From Spirochaetota bacterium (GTDB taxonomy: Bacteria > Spirochaetota > Spirochaetia > B11-G9), in contig QNBL01000034.1 of the NCBI GenBank assembly GCA_003641695.1, forward strand, positions 1-13,694: a DNA stretch of 13,694 nucleotides. Reading direction: 5' to 3'. The notes under the pieces were generated by a model. It did no database searches. It was not told the DNA's origin and saw only the letters and a program-made list of their open reading frames with translations. The translations under genes and the position numbers were made by a program. This document shows, one piece after another, positions 6,282 through 13,683 of the stretch; position 1 is the first letter of the stretch, and each line of letters begins with the position of its first letter.

Positions 6282-7412
6282 TTACGGGAAGTGTATCCCC
6301 AGCCAATTTGAAGGATCCGCCATTGATTGATCTATAAGTCCAATGGAGACATCATCGGTAGTTTCAGCAACAAGATACGGTACTCCGCTAAACGGGAACC
6401 GTGCCCCCTTTCCTTCTACATTGACACCGGCAATGCTGTGACTGTAAACGGAAGATACCATAAGTATTCCATCAATGCCATAGTGTTTAAGCAGAATGAG
6501 GTATAATAGTACCCGTGAATCGCAGTCTCCCTTTTCCTGAACAAGACATGATATGGGGCTTAGAACATCCGAAAGGGTTCCCGTCCGATAATATTCATAC
6601 TTCTGAATCCAGGAAAGCAGCAGTGCACTTTTCTCATAATCGCTTAAGGAGGTAAAGCCGGGATCAAGATGCTGAGCTAAAATCCGGGATATTCTGTCCA
6701 GGCGACGGTAATTATCACGGTACAGGATACGGTAGTACCTGGTCCAGGCTTCGTTTACCATACGGGTATTAACATAGGCAGAAAAAATCCGGGCCTCTCT
6801 TTCGACAACAACCTGAGCTGCTTCTGTCTCATTCAAATCATGGGTATAGAGAACTTCTTCTCCATTGATATCAAGATAATGTATGGATTTCTCGGGACCG
6901 GGGACGGGATAATAGTACTGGCTTACAACTCCCGGGCTGCACCGCCCTGCATCATCCAGAGTAAAAGAATCCATAGCAGAAAGTATAAAGTCATGATAAT
7001 CACTATACTTTCCTGAAAGAGAAAACGAAAGAATTACATAATCTGCATCCTCGCCGTCGATACATACCGTAAACCCCTTATAGGTGTTTCCCGATAGAGA
7101 AAAACTAATATTACCGAAATATGATGCCCTTGTTTCGTAGTTGAGACTGTCTCCCTCTCCCCTTCCGTTCAGCCGGGAAAGAACCGATGAATAGATCTTC
7201 CCGGGGTTATCATAGGTATCCCCGGAGTACCGCTTTATCTGCAGGAATGCATTTTGGGAAGGATCAGCGAAGGTAACTTTATCGTTCTCGCTCCCCAATA
7301 CGGCCCATCCTTCAGGAAGATAGACACTGCAGGTCTCAAAGAAGCCGAGTTCCTTTGCAAATAATCCGGCAGAAACTACGAAAACAAGAATAATAAGAAT
7401 TTTATACTTCAT
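6282..7412 (-). CDS. exported transglutaminase-like protein
   Basis: 376 residues with an N-terminal signal sequence (MKYKIL, a hydrophobic core, then a probable cleavage after LFA, residue 19). Residues about 30-155 read as a beta-rich N-terminal domain. The C-terminal region has a papain/transglutaminase-like core: GDCDSR with Cys297 at the start of a helix, His325 in VYSHSIAG, and an acidic residue around 350-354 (ETTDD) as a likely third member. In this fold Cys-His-Asp act as a cysteine peptidase or amide-transfer triad. The true substrate is unknown; a periplasmic peptidase or a catalytically repurposed domain are both possible. It begins 2 bases after the acyl-CoA ligase stop without its own clear Shine-Dalgarno, so translation is probably coupled. 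Confidence 0.7.
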   Translation of the reverse strand: MKYKILIILVFVVSAGLFAKELGFFETCSVYLPEGWAVLGSENDKVTFADPSQNAFLQIKRYSGDTYDNPGKIYSSVLSRLNGRGEGDSLNYETRASYFGNISFSLSGNTYKGFTVCIDGEDADYVILSFSLSGKYSDYHDFILSAMDSFTLDDAGRCSPGVVSQYYYPVPGPEKSIHYLDINGEEVLYTHDLNETEAAQVVVEREARIFSAYVNTRMVNEAWTRYYRILYRDNYRRLDRISRILAQHLDPGFTSLSDYEKSALLLSWIQKYEYYRTGTLSDVLSPISCLVQEKGDCDSRVLLYLILLKHYGIDGILMVSSVYSHSIAGVNVEGKGARFPFSGVPYLVAETTDDVSIGLIDQSMADPSNWLGIHFP

Positions 7413-7414
7413 AC

Positions 7415-9145
7415 TTAATTATCAGCAGAAAGTTTATGCCTCTTGATCTTTTTCGTAGTTGTCATTTCCATTGGTTCGTCCAGTATGGTCAATTTTGATA
7501 TTCTCTTGTAGGGAAGGACTTCTCTGTTCACCCTGTCCACTATCCTTCCAAAGACCTTACGGGTACTCTCTAAAGTCTCTTTTTCTCCTGATTTCTCAAA
7601 AACCTTTTTTAGAGCCTCTTCGTTGGGGTATATAAGGACCTCAATCCCTTCGGTTTTCATTTTCTCATCCAGGACGTATCCCCGGACAAGAACCTGTTCG
7701 ATTTCGTCATCCAGCTGAAAATGATCCTCAATCTCCTCCGGAAAAACGTTTTTACCCCCTTCGGTCACAATCAAAGACTTCTTCCGGCCGGTAAGGTAGA
7801 GATAATTTTCATCATCCAGGTATCCAACATCCCCGCTTTTAAACCATCCGTCTTCGGTAAAGGCCGCTTTTGTTGCTTCCTGATTCTTGTAGTACCCCTG
7901 CATAACCATAGGTCCTTTAATATATATCTCTCCGCTGCCCTCATCATCAGGGTCGAAAATTTTCATATCCGCACCAGGAACAACAGCTCCTACTGAAGCC
8001 TCTTTGTAATGCTCTATGGGGTTTAAAGCTACAATGGGAGATGTTTCGGTTAACCCGTATCCCTGAACAAAATCTATTCCGAGCTGATTAAACATACTGA
8101 AGGTTGAAGCCGGAAGCGGTCCTCCCCCGCAGATGCATATTCTGTTGGTTTCCAAAGAAAGTTTTTTTAAAAGGAATCCAAACATTTTTTTTCCTGGATT
8201 AATTCCTGTTGTTTTTTTAATAAATCCACTTACATACATAAGTGCCCTGATAATCCCGTATAGAACAATCCCCTTTTCTTTCACCCCGCTCATAAGGGCT
8301 TTAAGCATCTTGTTAAAAAGCATGGGGATAGCAAGGAACATGGTAACCTTCCCCTGTTTCAGATCTTTAAGAATCTGTGATACAACAAGTTTCTTGGCAA
8401 AAACAATTTCCGCTCCTACGGACAGGGCTTCGATAAACACAGCAAGCATCGTATATGAATGATGAAGCGGCAGCAGCGCATAAAAAACATCGGTACTAAA
8501 AAGTTCCATATGCCCCTGGCTGAGAAAACAGTCACTAACGAGATTCTTGTGGGTAAGCATTACCCCCTTCTGATTTCCTGTTGTGCCGGAAGTATATAGA
8601 ATTGCAGCAAGGTCATCCACAAGCGGCTTTTCTACTTTTCCCTTACTGCCTTTACCCTTATTGATATTCAAAATGTATTCGGGTTTTTCGGCAGAAAGGG
8701 AGAGTTTGAAAATTCTGCCGTTGGCGGGTTTTATTTCATCATATTTTTCACTGTCGATAAAGAAAATTTCAGCATCTGAAAACTCAAAAAGTTCAGTAAT
8801 CTCCTCTGATTTCAATTGATAATCGATGGGGACAACTGTCCCACCAGCGAAAAGGATGGACAGATATGCAATTGTCCATTCAGGAGAATTTTTACCAGTG
8901 AGCGCTACCTTCACTCCTCTTTTCACCCCTTTACCGGCAAGGTATGATGAAACATCTTCTATGCTCTTGAAAGCTTGAGAATAGGTAAAGAATAGATTAT
9001 CAGGTTCGTAAATGGAAAAACAGCGGTTATCCGGAAACTCACCTGCTATAATGGTAAACAACTCGGGTATAGTCGGCCATTCACCTTTAAACTCTTTTCC
9101 CCGGTACTTATCAAGTTTCTTCCAGGGTTCTCTATGAACATACAT
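7415..9145 (-). CDS. long-chain acyl-CoA ligase, AMP-forming
   Basis: 576 residues, within the size range of FadD-type ligases. It activates a fatty acid with ATP to an acyl-adenylate and then to acyl-CoA. All core motifs are visible: YTSGTTG with the following NQKGV (P-loop, 184-194), GYGLTETSP (362-370), GWFKSGD (433-439), YLTGRKKSLI (450-459, hinge), GGKNVFPEEIE (463-473), and TTKKIKR near the C-terminus with Lys566 as the likely catalytic lysine. There is no membrane segment. GGAGG sits 7 bases before the ATG. Chain-length preference cannot be read. The gene follows the aminoacyl-transferase gene by 68 bases, which hold a weak promoter candidate, and is 2 bases upstream of the transglutaminase-like gene. 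Confidence 0.93.
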   Translation of the reverse strand: MYVHREPWKKLDKYRGKEFKGEWPTIPELFTIIAGEFPDNRCFSIYEPDNLFFTYSQAFKSIEDVSSYLAGKGVKRGVKVALTGKNSPEWTIAYLSILFAGGTVVPIDYQLKSEEITELFEFSDAEIFFIDSEKYDEIKPANGRIFKLSLSAEKPEYILNINKGKGSKGKVEKPLVDDLAAILYTSGTTGNQKGVMLTHKNLVSDCFLSQGHMELFSTDVFYALLPLHHSYTMLAVFIEALSVGAEIVFAKKLVVSQILKDLKQGKVTMFLAIPMLFNKMLKALMSGVKEKGIVLYGIIRALMYVSGFIKKTTGINPGKKMFGFLLKKLSLETNRICICGGGPLPASTFSMFNQLGIDFVQGYGLTETSPIVALNPIEHYKEASVGAVVPGADMKIFDPDDEGSGEIYIKGPMVMQGYYKNQEATKAAFTEDGWFKSGDVGYLDDENYLYLTGRKKSLIVTEGGKNVFPEEIEDHFQLDDEIEQVLVRGYVLDEKMKTEGIEVLIYPNEEALKKVFEKSGEKETLESTRKVFGRIVDRVNREVLPYKRISKLTILDEPMEMTTTKKIKRHKLSADN

Positions 9146-9166
9146 ACTTCATCCTCCGTTTCTTCA

Positions 9167-9195
9167 ACTATAATCCATCAGCCTGATCAGCGCAA
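9167..9195 (-). promoter_or_regulatory. weak internal promoter candidate before the acyl-CoA ligase gene
   Basis: Minus strand TTGCGC (9195-9190), 17 bases, then TATAGT (9172-9167), with the GGAGG site following at 9157-9153. The -35 is poor (3 of 6), so this is only a candidate for an extra start within the run of minus-strand genes. Confidence 0.3.
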
Positions 9196-9213
9196 GTTTT
9201 AGCAACCGGAATA

Positions 9214-9960
9214 TTAGATCAATCTGTATAGAGGTTTAAACTCACGCCCCTCAGGAGGCCCTTCCATCCACATCCCCTCCTGGAGGAGTATCTCATTCGG
9301 TTTGTACCCGCCCTTGTAAGACATATGGGGATTATTCTCCACGAAGTATCCCAGATAGTAATATTTTTTACCACTTTTTTTTGTCAGTTCAATCCCTTTG
9401 TAAATTGAGAATCTACCGGGGCTTAAGTCGAGATAATCGGTATCGTAATAACAGTAGATGGCAGAATTAGCTTCCATTCCGGCATCCATATGGGTAACAG
9501 CAATCAGTGTATCATTATCTCTGATCTCTATTGTTCTGGAAAACGAGAAATTGGTAAAAAACGATTCTGAAAACTGTTCAAAACCTTCCACCTCTGTTTC
9601 AGGATCCCTCATCTCCTTGAAACGTTTTTTGTGCTTTTTGTAAAGAAGGAATTTTTCTTCCGAAACCTCCGGATTGTCAACAACATCTATCCTTAAGGAT
9701 TCATACCTTTTAAAAAGACGTTTGGCATTACGGGAGAACACGTATCTTTCTACCGGGATTCGTATCGGCAGACACTTATGGCAGCTCCTACAGACAGGCC
9801 GGAAAAAATACTTCCCAAAATGCCTGTATCCCCGGTCAAGGAGGAGGTCTATCTCCTCATAATTAACATCATCAATAAGATAACTTTCACTTAAGAATGT
9901 TTGCCCTTCAATGTAGGGGCATGCTGATTCAGTATCTCCAAGGGTATAACCGCGGAGCAT
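9214..9960 (-). CDS. bpt: aminoacyl-tRNA-protein transferase, Bpt/Ate family
   Basis: 248 residues, the size of bacterial Bpt (aspartate/glutamate leucyltransferase), not of the 500-residue eukaryotic Ate1. It transfers an amino acid from aminoacyl-tRNA to the N-terminus of proteins, marking them for degradation (N-degron pathway). The N-terminal domain has CPYI (Cys14), GYRHFGKYFFRPVCRSCHKC (Cys57, Cys60, Cys63) and LPIRIPVERYVFSRNAKR. These four conserved cysteines may hold a metal or iron-sulfur cluster, as reported for yeast Ate1. The C-terminal GNAT-like domain shows CYYDTDYLDLSPGRFSIYKGIE and YYLGYFVENNPHMSYKGGYKPNE. It begins 3 bases after the ABM-domain gene with no Shine-Dalgarno. 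Whether it transfers Leu or Arg is not decidable here. Confidence 0.88.
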   Translation of the reverse strand: MLRGYTLGDTESACPYIEGQTFLSESYLIDDVNYEEIDLLLDRGYRHFGKYFFRPVCRSCHKCLPIRIPVERYVFSRNAKRLFKRYESLRIDVVDNPEVSEEKFLLYKKHKKRFKEMRDPETEVEGFEQFSESFFTNFSFSRTIEIRDNDTLIAVTHMDAGMEANSAIYCYYDTDYLDLSPGRFSIYKGIELTKKSGKKYYYLGYFVENNPHMSYKGGYKPNEILLQEGMWMEGPPEGREFKPLYRLI

Positions 9961-9963
9961 AAA

Positions 9964-10257
9964 CTATATTTCTGAAAGAGGTCTATACCTGACTCCCTCC
10001 CGTGGTTTAGCCATTAAAGGAGCAACAGTTTTACGCCATATCAGATAATGCTCTGTCTCCTTATGAGCTTGAACAGCATCCTCTGAGCGGTAGACTTCAT
10101 AGAGTAAAAAACGGGATGAATCATCCTCCATTTGGAGCACATCGAATCGTATATTCCCCTCCTCTTTCCGGGTCCCTTCTCTATTGGCCATTGTTGCTTT
10201 AATAAAAATATCCTGCCCGCCCTGCACCAAATATACATCTACGCAATAAACAACCAT
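9964..10257 (-). CDS. antibiotic-biosynthesis-monooxygenase (ABM) fold protein, LsrG-like
   Basis: 97 residues from the ATG at 10257. The longer frame to 10329 is rejected because AGGAG lies 6 bases before this ATG and homologous sequence begins here. It is a single ferredoxin-like ABM domain: YCVDVYLVQGGQDIFIKAT, then EEGNIRFDVLQ..DDSSRFLLYEVYRSEDAVQAHKETEHY. This strongly recalls E. coli LsrG (pattern GNLRFDVLQ, SRFYIYEAYKDEDAVAFHKT), which isomerises the phosphorylated quorum signal AI-2. There are no other lsr genes in the window, so a role in AI-2 turnover is not supported by context; many ABM proteins are oxygenases or isomerases of unknown substrate. It is first in the minus-strand run and divergent from the HisD-like gene. 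Confidence 0.8.
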   Translation of the reverse strand: MVVYCVDVYLVQGGQDIFIKATMANREGTRKEEGNIRFDVLQMEDDSSRFLLYEVYRSEDAVQAHKETEHYLIWRKTVAPLMAKPREGVRYRPLSEI

Positions 10258-10263
10258 AACACA

Positions 10264-10268
10264 CTCCT
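10264..10268 (-). promoter_or_regulatory. ribosome-binding site that fixes the ABM-gene start
   Basis: AGGAG on the minus strand, 6 bases upstream of the ATG at 10257. It selects this start over a longer open frame that would run across the promoter. Confidence 0.7.
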
Positions 10269-10285
10269 GCAGTAATACTATCCAC

Positions 10286-10313
10286 ATTATATACCTTCCG
10301 CGGACTTTTTCCA
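10286..10313 (-). promoter_or_regulatory. promoter of the ABM/transferase gene run
   Basis: Minus strand TGGAAA (10313-10308, 4 of 6), 16 bases, then a perfect TATAAT (10291-10286). Transcription would start near 10279 and give a leader of about 22 bases that contains the AGGAG site. Confidence 0.5.
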
Positions 10314-10380
10314 GTAGCAATATTGTCATACGTTGTATTATGGGGTACTCTACCAGTTGTCTTCTTGCAATAAAAATAAT

Positions 10381-10386
10381 AAAGGA
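10381..10386 (+). promoter_or_regulatory. ribosome-binding site that fixes the HisD-like start
   Basis: AAAGGA, 6 bases before the ATG at 10393. The frame is open to 10333, but the extra 20 codons are not HisD-like and lack a site of their own. Confidence 0.65.
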
Positions 10387-10392
10387 ATTGAT

Positions 10393-11703
10393 ATGAAACC
10401 TGTTATAGTACCCTGGTCAAAACTCCCGAAAGAAAAGAAGCAGTATTATCTTAACCGATCAGAGATTGATATCTCCAGGGTTAGTGAATCTGTTTCCGGT
10501 ATTATCAATGCTGTTAGAACTGAAGGGGATGCAGCACTTCGAAAATTCACCAAAGAGTTCGACGGTTTTGACAGCGCAGGTATTTCTTTAAAAGTCAGCA
10601 GGGAAGAAATAGATGAAGCGGAAAATAATCTTGACAGCACTGTTAAAAAGGCACTTGAGTATGCCATAGAGAATATCACCCTTTTTCATGAATCCCAAAA
10701 GCCTTTATCAATACACTTCAAAGAAATAAAACCCGGCATCCTTGCAGGTGAAAAACCAACACCAATAGAATCAGCAGGTTTATATGTCCCGAGAGGCAGG
10801 GGCAGCTTTCCGTCAATGCTGTATATGCTGGCCATTCCGGCAAAGGTCGCTGGTGTAGAAAGGGTCTGCGTGGTTACCCCTCCAGACAAAGAGGGGAAAG
10901 TAGATCCGGGGTGCCTCTATGCAGCCAAGTTATGCGGTGTCGATGAAATTTACCGTGCAGGCGGAGCTCAGGCTATTGCAGCGCTTGCATACGGAACGGA
11001 GAGCATTGATCCGGTAGTAAAGATTACCGGTCCCGGAAGCATGTATGTTACTGCCGCTAAAAGACTTTTATACGGGATGGTCGATGTCGGACTTCCTGCA
11101 GGGCCTTCTGAATCAATGGTTCTTGCCGACGGCAGTGCTGACCCATGGAAGGTTGCACTGGATCTTCTGGTTGAATCGGAACATGGCTCGGACTCCTCTG
11201 CAATTCTTGTTACCGATTCTCTTTCCCTGGCAGAGAAAACAGCGGAACATGTAGAGAACCTTGTTGAAAATCTGCCTGAGCCGAGGAAAACCTTTGTTAC
11301 CGATGTATTCAGCGGATACGGAGTAATTCTTCTCGTCGATTCCATGGGAAAGGGAGCGGATATAGTAAACACGTTCGCTCCGGAACATCTGCAGATTCAG
11401 ACTAAAGAACCTTTTACAACACTTTCACTCATAAAGAATGCAGGTGAAATTCTCCTTGGAGATAACCTGCCCTTTTCCGCAGCAAACTATGTTACCGGAG
11501 CCAATGCCGTTTTACCTACCGGAGGTACGGCTAAAACTTTTTCGGCTGTTTCTGTACGGGATTTTATAAAATACTCGTCTGTCATTTATGCCACTGAATC
11601 AGGTTATAATAACTTCAGGGATCATGTTATTACCCTGGCAGATTACGAAGGATTTGTAACCCATGGCAATGCACTGAAACTGAGAGAGAAAACAGTTGAC
11701 TAG
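10393..11703 (+). CDS. histidinol dehydrogenase-family protein, probably not a true HisD
   Basis: 436 residues, the length of HisD. The overall family pattern is clear: GLYVPRGRGSFPSML, YRAGGAQAIAALAYGTE, ITGPGSMYVTAAKR, GLPAGPSESMVLAD, and the general-base pair Glu331-His332 in FAPEHLQI. Compared with E. coli HisD numbering, zinc ligands Gln259 and Asp360 are here Glu261 and Asn365, while His262 and His419 are retained as His264 and His424. His367, which binds the imidazole of histidinol, is Ala372. The offsets (+2, then +5) are consistent across the alignment. No other his gene is nearby. This looks like a HisD paralogue acting on another alcohol or aldehyde with NAD. A weak promoter (TTGTCA at 10323-10328, 17 bases, TACTCT) may serve it. 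Its stop overlaps that of the patatin pseudogene. Confidence 0.85.
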   Translation: MKPVIVPWSKLPKEKKQYYLNRSEIDISRVSESVSGIINAVRTEGDAALRKFTKEFDGFDSAGISLKVSREEIDEAENNLDSTVKKALEYAIENITLFHESQKPLSIHFKEIKPGILAGEKPTPIESAGLYVPRGRGSFPSMLYMLAIPAKVAGVERVCVVTPPDKEGKVDPGCLYAAKLCGVDEIYRAGGAQAIAALAYGTESIDPVVKITGPGSMYVTAAKRLLYGMVDVGLPAGPSESMVLADGSADPWKVALDLLVESEHGSDSSAILVTDSLSLAEKTAEHVENLVENLPEPRKTFVTDVFSGYGVILLVDSMGKGADIVNTFAPEHLQIQTKEPFTTLSLIKNAGEILLGDNLPFSAANYVTGANAVLPTGGTAKTFSAVSVRDFIKYSSVIYATESGYNNFRDHVITLADYEGFVTHGNALKLREKTVD

Positions 11704-12333
11704 CGGTCATTGAGAAGGCTGCAAACAGCACTTATTTCGCTGTCATACTGTTTAATCATTTGATCCGCATATCCCGACAGGCTTTGCATGTTCTTTTGCC
11801 CGGCATCATCTATGGAAAATCCGGAACCGGATATTTCGATATTAACCCGAAAATTCCATGTATCCCCATGCATGGACTTCCTCGTATGAATATCCCTGCT
11901 TAAAACCGCCGGTTCCAAGAGACAAAATGACAAACTCTTTCTCCTCCGGAAAAATCTTTTGAGCCTCTACATATGCCAAACCTGCAGGGTTGTTTGCAAA
12001 TACTGCCCCGTCTATTAAAGAATATTTTTTATCTTCCAGAACAATCGGGCTTATGCGGGCAGGCGGAAAAAATGTTGGTGCAGCGGAGGAAGCCCTTGCA
12101 GCATCTCTCATGTAATAATTATGGTCATCATAAGCATCCTTATGCATATCACGTTTTTTTATGCAATGTGGTTCCATTGCTTCGGTATCAAAACTTGTAA
12201 TAATAAGGTTTGTTGCGGCATCCTGAATTGTGGCATCGCCATTCTTATCAAGGCGCCGGCGCATCTCCTGTAAAATCCGTGCAGGGAGAATACCACGGAT
12301 CCCTCCGCCGTCTATCGAAAGAATTGTTTTCAT
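11700..12333 (-). pseudogene. decayed patatin-like phospholipase gene (two deletions)
   Basis: The start is clearly patatin: MKTILSIDGGGIRGILPARIL, with the DGGGxRG oxyanion motif. Normally the nucleophile elbow GTSTGG follows within about 20-30 residues, but the sequence jumps from RRLDKN straight to GDATIQDAATNLIITSFDTE, which belongs well over 80 residues later in intact relatives. The rest of the core is present: AARASSAAPTFFPPA and LIDGAVFANNPA (Asp108 of the Ser-Asp dyad). After GYSYEEVHAWG the frame ends early at SG, 163 residues. The expected C-terminal tail (WNFRVNIEIS, IDDAGQKNMQSL, ISAVCSLLNDR) continues in another frame from about 11880 to 11700. So one in-frame and one frame-shifting deletion are inferred. 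The ATG overlaps the TauE/SafE stop (ATGA). It should be inactive. Confidence 0.85.
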
Positions 12334-13109
12334 ATATAAATTTTTAAGACCATCCACACTGCTGCAATAATAAGTATCCACACAAATATCTTTTTTAAAC
12401 GAGACACCTTAACTCTGGAAGAAAAATGTGCACCAGTAAGGGCACCTGCAGCAATAAACGCAGCTACTATCAGTGTAAAATGCCAATCTATCGATGTTTT
12501 CAAACCATGTCCCAAAAACCCCAATGCTGATGAAAAAAGAACCATGATTGAATTAGTTGCAAAAGCAATACGAAGCGGCATACCGCCAAGGATTATCAAC
12601 AGGGGTACGATCAGCCCGCCTCCGGAAATTCCCACCATTCCGGCAAGAAATCCAATGATAAATATGACTGGGAGAACAATAAAGATCGGAAAGTTATACT
12701 CCTCATTACAGCACTTCCTTTTCCACATATATCCCCACGTAATCGGGATCGATTTTCTCTCTTTTTTTGCCATGAAGAAAGCAGATATCAGAAGAAGAAC
12801 GGCGAATACTATTTTGAGATATACCGGATTCACCCCAATTGAGAGATACCCCCCGATAAAAGAACCGGATGCTGAAGCTGCTACAACAGCAAATCCAAGT
12901 TTCCAGTCAAGAAGTGCTTTTCTGTTATACACCAACATCATTATGGTTCCTGAGACCATCAGTATAAACAACGAGGTTGTAGCTGCCTGATTGAAACCAA
13001 TACCGATAGTCAGGAAGATGGGAACATAGAACTCACCGCCCCCTTTGCCGAACATTGACAGAATGGCTGCTATAACAAATAGAATCCCGCCTAATAAATA
13101 TACGTTCAT
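12330..13109 (-). CDS. TauE/SafE-family membrane permease
   Basis: 259 residues with about eight hydrophobic segments. The two related halves carry the internal-repeat motif of the family: FGKGGGEFYVPIFL (about residues 20-33) and VGISGGGLIVPLLI, each followed by NQAATTSLFI or RIAFATNSIMV. Members move sulfite, sulfonates or other small organic anions across the inner membrane; the substrate is not known here. A cytoplasmic-looking loop (about 114-137) holds an odd basic stretch with adjacent cysteines, KRKCC. It starts inside the stop of the upstream binding-protein-like gene and ends inside the start of the patatin pseudogene, both as ATGA. Confidence 0.88.
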   Translation of the reverse strand: MNVYLLGGILFVIAAILSMFGKGGGEFYVPIFLTIGIGFNQAATTSLFILMVSGTIMMLVYNRKALLDWKLGFAVVAASASGSFIGGYLSIGVNPVYLKIVFAVLLLISAFFMAKKERKSIPITWGYMWKRKCCNEEYNFPIFIVLPVIFIIGFLAGMVGISGGGLIVPLLIILGGMPLRIAFATNSIMVLFSSALGFLGHGLKTSIDWHFTLIVAAFIAAGALTGAHFSSRVKVSRLKKIFVWILIIAAVWMVLKIYI

Positions 13110-13648
13110 ATTTTAATACCTGAGCCGATTGACTCTACTATACCTGAATCAATATCTCTGTAATACAGAACCGGTGCTCTGAAGAGAGGCACTTTCCCAT
13201 ATGCTTCAAGAGGAATCAGCATCTCGAAATCATCGCGGTAATCCTTCCAATCAATAATTAGGGGAGTTTCAAACCCTCCCTCCAGACACTCATCAAGAGT
13301 ATCAAAATACTCAATAGTGCCGAAAAGAGGAACAAAGTCCTTTAGTTCAGACTTGTCAAGATACGTTCTTACGGTAAGTTCCTTCAGCTGGGCAGCTGGT
13401 ATTCCGCTCTTTACCTTATAAACCAGAGTATACCCTTCTTTGAGTATCTCTCTCTTTATATCAGAGTCAATTTCCTTCTGCTTTGCATAACGGCCGATAA
13501 GAACACCATCTACACTCCCCGTGCGGAGGGCACCAAGAACCTGAGCGGCACTTCCCATCTCAACCATTTCCACTGTATCACTCAGAGAGTCGGTTATTTT
13601 ATCAGCAAACGGTTTCATTGTCGGGCAATAAGCTATTTTCTTTTTCAT
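13106..13648 (-). CDS. periplasmic-binding-protein-like protein without signal peptide
   Basis: 180 residues from the ATG at 13648. A start 15 bases further up (13663) is possible but would lie within the -10 element. The pattern fits part of the type 2 binding-protein fold: KKKIAYCPTMKPFADKI, then GSAAQVLGALRTGSVDGVLIGR (helix then strand, the usual ligand-edge signature), and a later PLIIDWKDYRDDFEMLIPLEAYGKVP. There is no signal peptide or lipobox, and 180 residues is shorter than typical (about 250-300), so it may be a cytoplasmic one-and-a-half-domain protein. It is coupled to the TauE/SafE permease by ATGA, suggesting a sensor or ligand-handling role for that permease. That role is inference. 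Confidence 0.55.
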   Translation of the reverse strand: MKKKIAYCPTMKPFADKITDSLSDTVEMVEMGSAAQVLGALRTGSVDGVLIGRYAKQKEIDSDIKREILKEGYTLVYKVKSGIPAAQLKELTVRTYLDKSELKDFVPLFGTIEYFDTLDECLEGGFETPLIIDWKDYRDDFEMLIPLEAYGKVPLFRAPVLYYRDIDSGIVESIGSGIKI

Positions 13649-13654
13649 GCTGCA

Positions 13655-13683
13655 AATATACATAAATCCGCATATAAGGTCAA
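13655..13683 (-). promoter_or_regulatory. promoter of the binding-protein-like/TauE/patatin operon, apparently leaderless
   Basis: Minus strand TTGACC (13683-13678), 17 bases, then TATATT (13660-13655). The six bases TGCAGC separate it from the ATG at 13648, placing initiation at the start codon. No Shine-Dalgarno is present. It shows the same spacing as the two promoters near 5386-5451. Confidence 0.6.

Noticed and set aside
9182..9192. Short palindrome CTGATCAG between the transferase and ligase genes as an operator.
   Set aside because: An eight-base palindrome alone is not significant and no second copy is seen.
9964..10257. Evidence for an AI-2 (lsr) quorum-sensing system around the LsrG-like gene.
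   Set aside because: No lsrK, lsrF, lsrB or transporter genes are in the window; only the fold similarity supports it.
10333..10392. Upstream extension of the HisD-like frame from 10333.
   Set aside because: There is no ribosome-binding site and no HisD similarity, whereas AAAGGA precedes the ATG at 10393.
11700..11933. A separate 77-residue gene on the minus strand.
   Set aside because: Its C-terminal part is the displaced tail of the patatin gene and its N-terminal part is a shadow frame of the same gene.
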